DNA from: Streptomyces alboflavus
Lineage (GTDB): Bacteria > Actinomycetota > Actinomycetes > Streptomycetales > Streptomycetaceae
Direction of reading: 5' to 3'
Assembly (NCBI RefSeq): GCF_000716675.1
Contig: NZ_JNXT01000035.1
Span: 22,662 to 86,661 of the forward strand
Length of the DNA stretch: 64,000 bases
The notes below the pieces were generated by a model that had not been told where the DNA came from, made no database searches, and saw only the letters and a list, made by a program, of their open reading frames with translations. Below, piece by piece: positions 50,117 through 59,205 of this stretch (its first letter is position 1; each line of letters starts with the position of its first letter). A program made the position numbers and the translations under genes.

Positions 50117-50524
50117 TCAGGTGCGTGCGTCCCGCTGCTGCACTTCCTTGAGAACCGCCGCCACGGTGACGAAGTCGTTGTCCACGTGGAGCACGGTGTG
50201 GCCGTGATGGACCGCTGTCGCACACACCAGGAGATCGATGGCTCCGGCGGCGCGGTGTTGCCCCCGCTGGGTGAGCTTGTACTGCGCGGTATCGACCCAG
50301 CGCCACGCGTTCTTGGGCACCGGCGAGAACTGGCACAGAGCATCCAGTTCTTCGGCCAGCTCATCCCGGTGGGCCGGGCTGGTCGCCGAGTAGAGGAACT
50401 CCACCCTCGTGGGCTCACAGATATGGAACACGCCGGCGGCGATGTGCCCTTCCCAGGGCCGCAACGCCCCCGGCGTACGAAAGAGGTGCCACAGGGCGGA
50501 AGTATCGAGAAGGTACGTGATCAC
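50117..50524 (-). CDS. vapC: PIN-domain toxin, VapC-type
   Basis: A 135-residue protein. The PIN acidic residues are seen in 'YLLDTSALWHLF' (Asp7), 'EPTRVEF', 'AIDLLVCATAV' and 'HVDNDFVTV'. The family cleaves RNA and is held by a partner antitoxin. The ATG overlaps the antitoxin stop by 4 bp, standard for VapBC. The position near the proposed island end fits a stabilisation module. Confidence 0.9.
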   Translation of the reverse strand: MITYLLDTSALWHLFRTPGALRPWEGHIAAGVFHICEPTRVEFLYSATSPAHRDELAEELDALCQFSPVPKNAWRWVDTAQYKLTQRGQHRAAGAIDLLVCATAVHHGHTVLHVDNDFVTVAAVLKEVQQRDART

Positions 50525-50754
50525 TCGAAGGCTGCCCGCCGGGCGTCCTTAGCAGCGGCATGCCCAGCAGCCGCAGCCTCGAACTCGCCCCGCTCGCCCC
50601 GCGCGGCCAGCTTCTCGGCAGCCTCCAGCCGCTTGATGCGCGCCACGTAGTCCCGCAGAGCCGTGTTGACGGTCTCCTTCTTCGTCGAGACACCCATCAG
50701 CCGCATCGCCTCGGCCAGCGCCTCGTCATCGAGATCGATCTGGGTAACAGACAT
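50521..50754 (-). CDS. vapB: VapB-type antitoxin
   Basis: A 77-residue protein. 'MSVTQIDLDDEALAEAMRLMGVSTKKETVNTALRDYVARIKRLEA' is a ribbon-helix-helix DNA-binding domain followed by an Ala/Glu-rich toxin-binding tail. ATG 50754 has AAGGG 8 bases upstream. An upstream dyad at 50781-50805 is the likely operator for autoregulation. Confidence 0.88.
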   Translation of the reverse strand: MSVTQIDLDDEALAEAMRLMGVSTKKETVNTALRDYVARIKRLEAAEKLAARGERGEFEAAAAGHAAAKDARRAAFE

Positions 50755-50780
50755 ACCGGCCACCCTTCACCGCGAGTCCA

Positions 50781-50805
50781 TGATGTACATAACCAAGCTA
50801 CATCA
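50781..50805. promoter_or_regulatory. Operator for the vapBC operon
   Basis: TGATGTA (50781-50787) and TACATCA (50799-50805) form a dyad centred at 50793, about 30 bp before the antitoxin start, over the promoter. Confidence 0.65.
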
Positions 50806-51159
50806 CCAACATTCCTCGCGGCAGCCCCTCACGCACGAGGCAGACGCGACCCGGCTGCCGGGCGAGCGGCCGCGAGCCACGCACGCGATACGCCCCTCAC
50901 CGGACGCGCACATCTCGGACGAAACGGCTATTTCGCCAGAGGGGCCGGGGGTACAGATGTTCCGTGGGTGAGCCGTGGGACCATCAACCGCAGATCCCAC
51001 CGAGGTGTACCCCTAAAGCCCCAGGCCACAAGGGGATCAGAGGCCCGGCGGGGCGCACAGGCGCACGATTGCCTCACCGACGTGAGGTAATTGCCTCACG
51101 CAAAACACCCGTCCAGCCGCGTTTTCGCAGGTCAGAACGTTTCTTCGCAAGTACTTCTG
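50806..51159. other. Right end of the proposed island, non-coding
   Basis: No gene is supported. It contains the third 20-bp palindrome copy (51080-51099, one mismatch) 60 bp from the tRNA end, and a GACGTGAGG/GCCTCAC region. The sequence resembles the left island end at 34.2-34.4 kb only in this palindrome. Confidence 0.45.
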
Positions 51160-51233
51160 TGGGGCGGGTGGGACTCGAACCCACGGCCGACGGATTATGA
51201 GTCCGCTGCTCTAACCGGCTGAGCTACCGCCCC
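51160..51233 (-). tRNA. tRNA with CAU anticodon (Met or Ile2)
   Basis: 74 bases fold as a tRNA: acceptor GGGGCGG/CCGCCCC with discriminator A, D-arm GCTCAGCCGGTTAGAGC, anticodon loop CTCATAA, T-loop GTTCGAGTC. The anticodon is CAU; whether it is elongator Met or lysidine-modified Ile2 cannot be decided here. Its 3' end is duplicated at 34196-34218. Confidence 0.9.
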
Positions 51234-51497
51234 TAACGGCGCGTCGCGCACATTTGTGCGCGCCGTCTGCCGCAGCATAGCCGCTCATACGATCTCCTGC
51301 TCCGGCTGGTCGGCTATGCACGACCATGAGGACCCCGCTGCGGCCCGCACGGTTCCACCGGGGGCGAAACAAGCACGTACGAGGGATCGTTGAGGGTGGA
51401 TCCGGGATGGGTTCGGGAAGGGTCCGGGAAGGTTACCGGCACGCGAGAAGGCCCCCGCAGCGCCGCGAACGAACGCTTCAAGGGCCCTCTCGAACAG

Positions 51498-51570
51498 CTC
51501 TCCCGACTGGACTCGAACCAGTAACCTGCCGGTTAACAGCCGGCTGCTCTGCCAATTGAGCTACAGGAGA
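51498..51570 (-). tRNA. tRNA-Asn (GUU), first copy
   Basis: 73 bases. Acceptor TCTCCTG/CGGGAGA, anticodon loop CTGTTAA giving GUU, T-arm ACTGGTTCGAGTCCAGT, discriminator G as expected for Asn. Confidence 0.95.
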
Positions 51571-51575
51571 CCGCG

Positions 51576-51648
51576 CTCCCCCGACTGGACTCGAACCAGT
51601 AACCTGCCGGTTAACAGCCGGCTGCTCTGCCAATTGAGCTACAGGGGA
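51576..51648 (-). tRNA. tRNA-Asn (GUU), second copy
   Basis: 73 bases, same as the first copy except for the acceptor stem (TCCCCTG/CGGGGGA). The five-base gap means tandem co-transcription. Confidence 0.95.
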
Positions 51649-51816
51649 ATGACTCATGGTGACGGAGTCACTGCAACAATGTCACCTACCTGGGGATTCC
51701 CGGGCGGCGTGCGCTCGCTGCGACACATACATTAGCGCAAGCAGGGGGGTGCTCCGCCAATCGGTATCCCCTGCGACCGACGTCGGGACAGTCGAGGCAA
51801 GGGAAGGGTGGCCGTC

Positions 51817-52116
51817 ATGCGCTACCGGCTCACATTCGTGGCAGGTCTGGCACTCGGGTACGTGCTCGGGACCCGGGCCGGACGCGAGCGTTACGAGCAG
51901 CTGAAGAAATCGGTCCGCGAGATCTCCCAGAACCCCGCCGTCCGCAACACCGTGGAGTCCGCCGCCCAGCAGGGCAGGGACGTCGCGGGCAAGGCCTTCC
52001 ACTCGGTGTCGGAGAAGGTCGGCGACCGGATGCCGGACTCCGTGGCCGACCGGGTGCGGTCGCTGCGCGAGCGCGGGCAGGACGCGGAGGACGACTGGGG
52101 CACCAGCAACACCTAG
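51817..52116 (+). CDS. YtxH-domain-like small protein
   Basis: A 99-residue protein. One N-terminal helix 'RLTFVAGLALGYVLGTRAGRERYEQLKKSVREI' has the YtxH signature (GLxxGYxxGxRAGRExYexl), followed by a charged helix and acidic end. Family members are cell-envelope or stress associated. ATG 51817 follows GGGAAGGG. Confidence 0.8.
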   Translation: MRYRLTFVAGLALGYVLGTRAGRERYEQLKKSVREISQNPAVRNTVESAAQQGRDVAGKAFHSVSEKVGDRMPDSVADRVRSLRERGQDAEDDWGTSNT

Positions 52117-52171
52117 CCGGTGCGCGGCGTGTGCCGGGCGCGCCTTCGCCGCCCGGTCACCTGCGACGACG

Positions 52172-52199
52172 TGCCCCGTACGGACAGCCGTGCGGGGCA
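52172..52199. terminator. Hairpin between YtxH-like and kinase genes
   Basis: GCCCCGTACGG and CCGTGCGGGGC pair with one mismatch and a short loop, between the two plus-strand genes; it may end the first transcript or attenuate the second. Confidence 0.55.
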
Positions 52200-52227
52200 T
52201 CGTCCGTTGTGCGGCAGAATCCTCGGC

Positions 52228-53670
52228 ATGGGGATAGTCGCGGGGTTGGACAGTTCGCCCGAATTCACACGCATCGTGGTCTGTGACGCCGACACGGGTG
52301 CCGTACTCAGGCAGGGCTATGCCCCGCATCCGGTGGAGGCCCCGGAGGGCGGCGGGAAACCGACGGACGTCGACCCGCAGGCCTGGCTGCTCTCGCTCGG
52401 CGAGGCGGCCGGCGGCGGACTGCTCGAAGGCGTGCAGGCGATCGGCGTGTGCGCGCAGCAGCACGCACTCGTCCCGCTCGACTCGCAGGGCAACACGGTC
52501 CGGCCCGCCCTCGTCGGCAACCACCCGCGCGCCCAGGTCGCCGCCGCCGACCTCGTCGACGGGCTCGGCGGCCGCCAGGCGTGGGCCCAGGCGGTGGGCT
52601 GCGTACCGCAGGCCCCGATGCCCGTGACGAAGCTGCGCTGGCTGGCCCGGCACGAGCCGGAGGCCGCGCTGCGCACCCAGATGCTCATGCAGGCCCACGA
52701 CTGGCTGGTGTGGCAGTTGCTCGGGCGGCCCGCGCGGCGCACCACCGACCGGGGCGGGGCCTCGGGCACGGGGTACTGGTCGGCGGCGACCGGCTCCTAC
52801 CGTCCCGACCTGGTGGAGCTGGCCCTCGGACACCAGGCGATGCTGCCGGAGGTCATCGGTCCGGCGGATGCCGCGGGTACGACGCCGGAGGGGCTGCTGA
52901 TCTCCGCCGGGACCGGCGAGACCATGGCCGCCGCGTTCGGGCTCGGGGTGCAGCAGGGCGACGCCGTCGTCTCGCTCGGTGCCTCCGGGTCCGTGATGGC
53001 GGTGCACCACGAGGCGCTGGTCGACCCGAGCGGGACGATCACGTCGCTGGCCGACGCCACCGGCATGCACCTGCCGGTCGTCCACACCCTCAACGCCGTA
53101 CGGGCGCTGCGCGGCACCGCCGAGATGCTGAGCCTGCCCGACCTCGAAGCGCTGTCCGACCTGGCCCTGAAGTCGACGCCCGGTGCGCACGGGCTTGTGC
53201 TGCTCCCCTATCTGGAGGGCGAGAAGACGCCGAGCCTGCCGCACGCCGCGGGCACGCTGACCGGGCTGCGGCGCGAGTCGATGAAGCCCGAGCACCTGGC
53301 GCGCGCCGCGTTCGAGGGCATGCTGTGCGGGCTCGGCGACGCCCTCGACGTGCTGCGCGGGCGGGGCGTCGAGGTGCGGCGCGTGTTCCTGCTCGGCCCC
53401 GCCGCCGATCTGCCCGCGGTGCGGGCGATGGCGCCGATGCTGTTCGGCACGCAGGTCGTGGTCGTACAGCCCGCGGACTACGCGGCGATCGGCGCGGCGC
53501 GGCAGGCCGCCTGGGCGCTGACCGGGCAGCTGCCGCTGTGGCAGGGCGCGGTGTCGCAGGTCTTCGAGCCCGGCGAGGAGCTGGCCGTCGGGCAGGCGGT
53601 GCGGCAGCAGTACGTGACGGTGCGGGAGCAGGCGCATCCGGGGGCGTTCTCGGGGACGCCGGTCGCCTGA
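52228..53670 (+). CDS. xylB: FGGY-family carbohydrate kinase, xylulokinase-like
   Basis: A 480-residue protein. 'VAGLDSSPEFTRIVVCDADTGAVL' (phosphate 1), 'AIGVCAQQHALVPLD', 'VSLGASGSVMAV' and 'VRRVFLLGPAADLPAVRAMAPMLFG' (adenosine site) fit FGGY kinases of the xylulokinase type. 'MPVTKLRWLARHEPE' is the conserved substrate-domain segment. ATG 52228 begins MGIVAGLDSS. No sugar transport genes are adjacent, so the substrate could be another pentulose. Confidence 0.85.
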   Translation: MGIVAGLDSSPEFTRIVVCDADTGAVLRQGYAPHPVEAPEGGGKPTDVDPQAWLLSLGEAAGGGLLEGVQAIGVCAQQHALVPLDSQGNTVRPALVGNHPRAQVAAADLVDGLGGRQAWAQAVGCVPQAPMPVTKLRWLARHEPEAALRTQMLMQAHDWLVWQLLGRPARRTTDRGGASGTGYWSAATGSYRPDLVELALGHQAMLPEVIGPADAAGTTPEGLLISAGTGETMAAAFGLGVQQGDAVVSLGASGSVMAVHHEALVDPSGTITSLADATGMHLPVVHTLNAVRALRGTAEMLSLPDLEALSDLALKSTPGAHGLVLLPYLEGEKTPSLPHAAGTLTGLRRESMKPEHLARAAFEGMLCGLGDALDVLRGRGVEVRRVFLLGPAADLPAVRAMAPMLFGTQVVVVQPADYAAIGAARQAAWALTGQLPLWQGAVSQVFEPGEELAVGQAVRQQYVTVREQAHPGAFSGTPVA

Positions 53671-53683
53671 GCCGTATCGCGAC

Positions 53684-53756
53684 CTGGCTGGCTATACGTC
53701 TGGCTGGCTATACGTCTGCCTGTCTAGCGGTCGGCCTGTCGGCCGACAGGCCGACC
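53684..53756. repeat. Tandem 16-bp repeat and 28-bp perfect palindrome after the kinase gene
   Basis: CTGGCTGGCTATACGT is repeated at 53684 and 53700. Then GGTCGGCCTGTC (53729-53740) and GACAGGCCGACC (53745-53756) pair perfectly with GGCC between, forming a strong terminator-like stem. Confidence 0.75.
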
Positions 53757-53982
53757 GGGCCTCGGCCGCTCGGTCGCAGGTCGGTCGTTTCGCTGCGGAA
53801 TTGGGTATTCCGCAGCGCTGCGTGAGTGAACCGAAGCATTCAGTGTGCCCAGTTCTTGACCAAGGCTGATTTTTGACCGGGTCATGGGTTAATCGGTTGC
53901 ACGGGGGCGGGTGCGGTGGCGCAGGATGGTGGGCGACTTCGTCGACGCCTCCCCCCATCCAAGACCCAGCCGAGAGACGAGC

Positions 53983-55716
53983 GTGCTCATACGACTCCTG
54001 CGGACCCATCTGGGTCCGTACCAGAAGCCCATCGCCTTGCTGGTGCTGCTGCAGTTCCTGCAGACCTGCGCCTCGCTCTATCTCCCCACTCTGAACGCCG
54101 ACATCATCGACAACGGTGTCATCAAGGGGGACACCGGATACATCCTGTCCTTCGGTGCCCTGATGCTGGCCGTCACCGTGGGACAGATGGTGTGCAACAT
54201 CGGCGCCGTCCTGTACGGCGCCCGCACCGCGGCCGCCGTCGGCCGGGACGTCCGGGGCGCCGTGTTCGACCGGGTGCAGTCCTTCTCCGCGCGGGAGCTC
54301 GGCCAGTTCGGGGCGCCCACGCTGATCACGCGGACGACCAATGACGTCCAGCAGGTCCAGATGCTCGTGCTGATGGCGTTCACGCTGATGGTGTCGGCGC
54401 CGATCATGTGCGTCGGCGGCATCGTGATGGCGCTCGGCCTCGACGTGCCGCTGTCGTCGGTGCTGCTCGCCGTGGTGCCGGTGCTCGGCATCAGCGTCGG
54501 CCTGATCGTGCGCCGGCTGCGGCCGCTGTTCCGCACCATGCAGGAGCGCCTGGACACGGTGAACCGGGTCCTGCGCGAGCAGATCACCGGCAACCGCGTC
54601 ATCCGCGCCTTCGTCCGCGACTCCTACGAGAAGGAGCGCTTCCGGGGCGCCAACGCCGAGCTGACCGAGGTCTCGGTGAGCACCGGCAAGCTGCTCGCGC
54701 TGATGTTCCCGATCGTCATGACGGTGGTGAACCTGTCGTCGATCGCCGTCGTCTGGTTCGGCGCGCACCGCATCGACGACGGCGACATGCAGATCGGCGC
54801 GCTCACCGCGTTCCTCGCCTATCTCATGCAGATCGTCATGTCCGTGATGATGGCCACCTTCATGTTCATGATGATCCCGCGGGCCGAGGTGTGCGCCGAG
54901 CGCATCCAGGAGGTCCTGGACACCGACACCAGCGTGGTGCCCCCGGCGGAGCCGGTGCGGGAGCTGCGCGGCCACGGCCATCTGGAGCTGCGCGGCGCCG
55001 GCTTCCGCTACCCGGGCGCCGAGGAGCCGGTCCTGAAGGCCATCGACCTCATCGCGCGCCCCGGCGAGACGACCGCCGTGATCGGGTCGACGGGCAGCGG
55101 CAAGTCGACGCTCCTCGGCCTCGTGCCGCGGCTCATGGACGCCACCGAGGGCGAGGTCCTGGTGGGCGGCGTCGACGTGGCCGCCGTCGAGCCCGCGCTG
55201 CTCGCCCGCACCGTCGGACTCGTACCGCAGAAGCCGTATCTGTTCGCCGGAACCGTGGCGAGCAATCTGCGGTACGGCAATCCGGACGCGACGGACGAGG
55301 AGCTGTGGCACGCCCTGGAGGTGGCGCAGGCCAAGGAGTTCGTGACGGGGCTCGCGGAGGGGCTCGACGCGCCGATCGCGCAGGGCGGCTCCAATGTGTC
55401 CGGCGGTCAGCGGCAGCGCCTGTCCATCGCGCGGACGCTGGTGCAGCGGCCGGAGATCTACCTCTTCGACGACTCCTTCTCCGCCCTCGACTACGCCACC
55501 GACGCGGCGCTCAGGGCCGCGCTCACCGAGGAGACCCGGGAGGCGACCGTCGTGATCGTCGCCCAGCGGGTGTCCACCATCCGTGACGCCGACCGCATCG
55601 TGGTCCTCGACGAGGGCCGGGTCGTCGGCACGGGCCGCCATCACGAGCTGATGGACGACAACGAGACGTACCGGGAGATCGTCCTCTCCCAGCTGACGGA
55701 AGCGGAGGCCGCGTAA
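53983..55716 (+). CDS. ABC exporter half (permease plus ATPase), first subunit
   Basis: A 577-residue protein. Six-helix membrane domain (about 15-300) and ATPase with Walker A 'IGSTGSGKSTLLGL', signature 'NVSGGQRQRLSIARTL', Walker B 'IYLFDDSFSALD' and the D/H loop 'VVIVAQRVSTI', where the switch His is replaced by Gln ('AQRV'). Walker B ends in Asp rather than Glu (FDDSF). This is therefore the degenerate-site subunit of a heterodimeric exporter, like MDR-type pairs. Start GTG 53983 favoured by GAGAGA upstream. Confidence 0.92.
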   Translation: MLIRLLRTHLGPYQKPIALLVLLQFLQTCASLYLPTLNADIIDNGVIKGDTGYILSFGALMLAVTVGQMVCNIGAVLYGARTAAAVGRDVRGAVFDRVQSFSARELGQFGAPTLITRTTNDVQQVQMLVLMAFTLMVSAPIMCVGGIVMALGLDVPLSSVLLAVVPVLGISVGLIVRRLRPLFRTMQERLDTVNRVLREQITGNRVIRAFVRDSYEKERFRGANAELTEVSVSTGKLLALMFPIVMTVVNLSSIAVVWFGAHRIDDGDMQIGALTAFLAYLMQIVMSVMMATFMFMMIPRAEVCAERIQEVLDTDTSVVPPAEPVRELRGHGHLELRGAGFRYPGAEEPVLKAIDLIARPGETTAVIGSTGSGKSTLLGLVPRLMDATEGEVLVGGVDVAAVEPALLARTVGLVPQKPYLFAGTVASNLRYGNPDATDEELWHALEVAQAKEFVTGLAEGLDAPIAQGGSNVSGGQRQRLSIARTLVQRPEIYLFDDSFSALDYATDAALRAALTEETREATVVIVAQRVSTIRDADRIVVLDEGRVVGTGRHHELMDDNETYREIVLSQLTEAEAA

Positions 55717-57641
55717 TGCCGCCAGGTGGCATCGGTGGACCGATGATGGGGCCCGACTCCCGGTCCATGGACTTCAAGGGCTCCGGGAAGCGGCTGCTCG
55801 CGCAGTTCCGGCCGGAGCGGGTCACGATGTACGGGATGCTCGCGGCCGTCGTCATCAGCGTCGCGCTGTCCGTGCTCGGCCCGAAGATCCTCGGCCACGC
55901 GACCGACCTGGTCTTCGCGGGCATCGTCGGCCGTGACATGCCCGAGGGCGAGTCGAAGGCCGAGGCCATCGAGCGGATGCGCGAGCACGGCGACGGCGGC
56001 ATGGCCGACATGCTCTCCGGGCTCGACTTCACGCCGGGTGACGGCATCGACTTCGGCGCGGTCGGCTCGGTGCTGCTGCTCGCGACGGGCACGTTCCTCG
56101 CGGCGGGCCTGATGATGCTGGTGGCCACGCGGCTGTCCAACCGGGCCATCAACCGGACCGTGTTCCGGCTGCGCGGTGACGTGCAGGCGAAGCTGTCGCG
56201 GCTGCCCCTGTCGTACTTCGACAAGCGGCAGCGCGGTGAGGTCCTGAGCCGGGCCACGAACGACATCGACAACATCAACCAGACGCTCCAGCAGTCGATG
56301 GGCCAGCTCATCAACTCGCTCCTGACGATCATCGGCGTGCTCGCGATGATGTTCTGGATCTCGCCGCTGCTCGCCCTGGTGGCGCTGGTGACCGTGCCGC
56401 TCTCGTTCGTCGTGGCGACGAAGGTCGGCAAGCGCTCGCAGCCGCAGTTCGTGCAGCAGTGGAAGTCCACGGGCGCGATGAACGCGCACGTCGAGGAGAT
56501 GTACACCGGGCACACCCTGGTGAAGGTCTTCGGCCGCCAGGAGGAGTCCGCGAAGGCCTTCGCGGAGCACAACGACGCGCTGTACGAGGCGTCGTTCAAG
56601 GCGCAGTTCAACAGCGGGATCATGCAGCCGCTGATGTTCTTCATGTCGAACCTGAACTACGTCCTCGTGGCCGTGGTCGGCGGACTGCGCGTGGCCTCCG
56701 GGTCCCTCTCGATCGGTGACGTGCAGGCCTTCATCCAGTACTCCCGGCAGTTCTCGATGCCGCTGACGCAGGTCGCCTCCATGGCGAACCTGGTGCAGTC
56801 CGGTGTCGCCTCCGCCGAGCGGATCTTCGAACTCCTCGACGCGGACGAGCAGGAGGCCGACCCGGTGCCGGGCGAGCGCCCCGTGGACCCCCGCGGACTC
56901 GTCGAGATGCAGCACGTGTCCTTCCGGTACGAGAAGGACAAGCCGCTGATCGAGGACCTGTCGCTGGTCGTGGAGCCGGGGCACACCGTCGCCATCGTCG
57001 GACCGACGGGCGCGGGCAAGACGACGCTCGTCAATCTGCTCATGCGGTTCTACGAGGTCACCGGCGGGCGTTTCACCCTCGACGGGGTCGACGTGGCGAA
57101 GATGTCCCGCGACGAACTGCGCGGCGGCATCGGCATGGTGCTCCAGGACACCTGGCTGTTCGGCGGCACCATCGCGGAGAACATCGCGTACGGCGCGGCC
57201 AAGGAGGTCTCGCGCAAGGAGATCGAGGAGGCGGCCCGGGCGGCGCACGCCGACCGGTTCATCCGGACGCTGCCCGACGGGTACGACACCGTCATCGACG
57301 ACGAGGGCACGGGGGTCAGCGCGGGCGAGAAGCAGCTCATCACCATCGCGCGGGCGTTCCTGTCCGACCCGGTGATCCTGGTCCTCGACGAGGCAACGAG
57401 TTCCGTGGACACGCGGACCGAGGTGCTGATCCAGAAGGCGATGGCGCGGCTCGCGCACGGGCGTACGTCGTTCGTCATCGCCCATCGTCTGTCGACGATC
57501 CGCGACGCGGACACCATCCTCGTCATGGAGGACGGGGCGATCGTGGAACAGGGCACGCATGACGCGCTGTTGGCTGCCGAAGGCGCTTACGCGCGGTTGT
57601 ACGCCGCGCAGTTCGCGCAGGCCGTGGCCGAGGTCGACTAG
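55716..57641 (+). CDS. ABC exporter half (permease plus ATPase), second subunit
   Basis: A 641-residue protein. N-terminal extension, six-helix membrane domain, ATPase with Walker A 'VGPTGAGKTTLVNL', signature 'GVSAGEKQLITIARAF', Walker B 'VILVLDEATSSVD' with the catalytic Glu, and switch His in 'VIAHRLSTI'. It supplies the active site that its partner lacks. The start overlaps the preceding stop (TAATG). A heterodimeric multidrug or lipid exporter is likely. Confidence 0.92.
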   Translation: MPPGGIGGPMMGPDSRSMDFKGSGKRLLAQFRPERVTMYGMLAAVVISVALSVLGPKILGHATDLVFAGIVGRDMPEGESKAEAIERMREHGDGGMADMLSGLDFTPGDGIDFGAVGSVLLLATGTFLAAGLMMLVATRLSNRAINRTVFRLRGDVQAKLSRLPLSYFDKRQRGEVLSRATNDIDNINQTLQQSMGQLINSLLTIIGVLAMMFWISPLLALVALVTVPLSFVVATKVGKRSQPQFVQQWKSTGAMNAHVEEMYTGHTLVKVFGRQEESAKAFAEHNDALYEASFKAQFNSGIMQPLMFFMSNLNYVLVAVVGGLRVASGSLSIGDVQAFIQYSRQFSMPLTQVASMANLVQSGVASAERIFELLDADEQEADPVPGERPVDPRGLVEMQHVSFRYEKDKPLIEDLSLVVEPGHTVAIVGPTGAGKTTLVNLLMRFYEVTGGRFTLDGVDVAKMSRDELRGGIGMVLQDTWLFGGTIAENIAYGAAKEVSRKEIEEAARAAHADRFIRTLPDGYDTVIDDEGTGVSAGEKQLITIARAFLSDPVILVLDEATSSVDTRTEVLIQKAMARLAHGRTSFVIAHRLSTIRDADTILVMEDGAIVEQGTHDALLAAEGAYARLYAAQFAQAVAEVD

Positions 57642-57665
57642 CGCCGTCGGGGCGCCACAGGACCC

Positions 57666-58949
57666 TCAGTCCAGGTAGCCCCTGAGCTGGTCCGCGAAGG
57701 CGTGGTCCCGCAGCTTGTTGAGGGTCTTCGACTCGATCTGGCGGATGCGTTCGCGCGTCACGCCGAAGATCCTGCCGATCTCCTCCAGGGTGCGGGGCCT
57801 GCCGTCCGCGAGGCCGTAGCGGAGCTGGACGACCTTGCGTTCGCGTTCGCCGAGCGTGGAGAGCACCGCCTCCAGGTGTTCGCGCAGGAGCAGGAACGCC
57901 GCCGACTCGACGGGGCTCGCCGCGTCGCCGTCCTCGATGAGGTCGCCGAGCGCGACGTCGTCCTCCTCGCCCACGGGCGCGTGCAGCGACACGGGCTCCT
58001 GGGCGAGGCGCAGGACCTCGCTGACGCGTTCGTGCGGCAGGTCCAGGTGGGCGGCGACCTCTTCTGGCGTCGGTTCGTAGCCGCGCTCCTGGAGCATGCG
58101 GCGCTGGACGCGGACGACGCGGTTGATGAGTTCGACGACGTGCACGGGCACGCGGATGGTGCGGGCCTGGTCGGCGAGGGCGCGGGACATGGCCTGGCGG
58201 ATCCACCAGGTGGCGTACGTCGAGAACTTGTAGCCGCGGGCGTAGTCGAACTTCTCCACCGCCCTGATCAGGCCCAGGTTGCCCTCCTGGACCAGGTCGA
58301 GCATGGTCAGGCCGCGGCCCACGTACCGCTTGGCGACGGAGACGACCAGGCGCAGGTTGGCCTCGATGAGGCGGCGCTTGGCCATCCGGCCCATCACGAC
58401 CAGCTTGTCCAGGTCGAGGGCGAGCTGGGAGTCCGGGTCGAGGGTGCCCGCCAGCTTCTCCTCGGCGAACAGGCCCGCCTCGACGCCGCGCGCGAGCTCG
58501 ACCTCCTCGGCGGCGGTGAGCAGGGGTATGCGGCCGATCTCGCGCAGGTACTGGCGGAACAGGTCGGAGGAGGGGCCACCGGTGTCGGCGCGGCTGCGGG
58601 GGCTCGGCACCTCGACGACCTCGACGACCTCCTCGGACGGCTGCTCCGGGGCCTGTTCGGGGGCCTCCGGTAGTTCCGGGTGGAGCGGTGCGTGGCCCTG
58701 CGGCGGCACCACCGCTATGACGTCGGCGTCCACCGCGTCCACGGGCGCGGCGGTGTCGGTCTGGGTGAGGGTCTGGGTCTGCACGGGGGCGACCTCCAGG
58801 GTGATCGCTGCCGCGGGGGACGGCAGCGGTACAGCGGGACCGGCGTCGACGGCCTCGCCGCTGTCCGTCCCGAACACGATGTGTGGAACCGCGGGAATGT
58901 CGGACCCGCTGTCTGCTGCGGGCCGGCCGCGCTCCGAGGACTCAGGCAC
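57666..58949 (-). CDS. hrdA: Principal-type RNA polymerase sigma factor, HrdA-like
   Basis: A 427-residue protein. Regions 1.2 to 4 are all present: '[32 protein letters not shown]', '[58 protein letters not shown]', '[15 protein letters not shown]' and '[30 protein letters not shown]'. The N-terminus is variable and acidic. Position beside dnaG is that of S. coelicolor hrdA as I recall it, but other Hrd paralogues are close. GTG 58949 is favoured; an in-frame GTG at 58985 is also possible. Confidence 0.85.
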   Translation of the reverse strand: MPESSERGRPAADSGSDIPAVPHIVFGTDSGEAVDAGPAVPLPSPAAAITLEVAPVQTQTLTQTDTAAPVDAVDADVIAVVPPQGHAPLHPELPEAPEQAPEQPSEEVVEVVEVPSPRSRADTGGPSSDLFRQYLREIGRIPLLTAAEEVELARGVEAGLFAEEKLAGTLDPDSQLALDLDKLVVMGRMAKRRLIEANLRLVVSVAKRYVGRGLTMLDLVQEGNLGLIRAVEKFDYARGYKFSTYATWWIRQAMSRALADQARTIRVPVHVVELINRVVRVQRRMLQERGYEPTPEEVAAHLDLPHERVSEVLRLAQEPVSLHAPVGEEDDVALGDLIEDGDAASPVESAAFLLLREHLEAVLSTLGERERKVVQLRYGLADGRPRTLEEIGRIFGVTRERIRQIESKTLNKLRDHAFADQLRGYLD

Positions 58950-58989
58950 CGCACCCCAGTGTGGAGTACGACACACGGCCGCCACGAGG

Positions 58990-59205
58990 GGCGTGCGGGG
59001 ACTTTTTGAGTCCGGTGCGTGACCGTACGGTTACCCGTCGCGGGGCGCCCCAGTCCCGCCCCTTCTCCGAAACCGGGGCTGCGCCCCTGGACCCCCAGGG
59101 TGGAGGTCCCGGGCGGGTGGGACAGCTCCCGCCGAATCGGCGCTTCGCGCCTCGTCCTCAAACGCCGGACAGGCTGAAATCAGCCCGTCCGCGCACTCGC
59201 GAAGG
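58990..59205. repeat. Intergenic GC-rich repeat between sigma gene and dnaG
   Basis: A block around 59060-59190 contains stem-loop-forming GGGGCTGCGCCCC and TCGCGCCTCGTCCTCAAACG segments, a combination common between genes in many Streptomyces genomes. It probably terminates the dnaG transcript; no gene is present. Confidence 0.6.

Noticed and set aside
53692..55644. Long open frame antisense to the first ABC subunit
   Set aside because: It covers a clear ABC transporter on the other strand, has no family motif, and results from high GC content.
58990..59205. Small RNA gene between sigma gene and dnaG
   Set aside because: The stem-loop sequences are a known type of dispersed GC-rich intergenic repeat and no promoter is evident.
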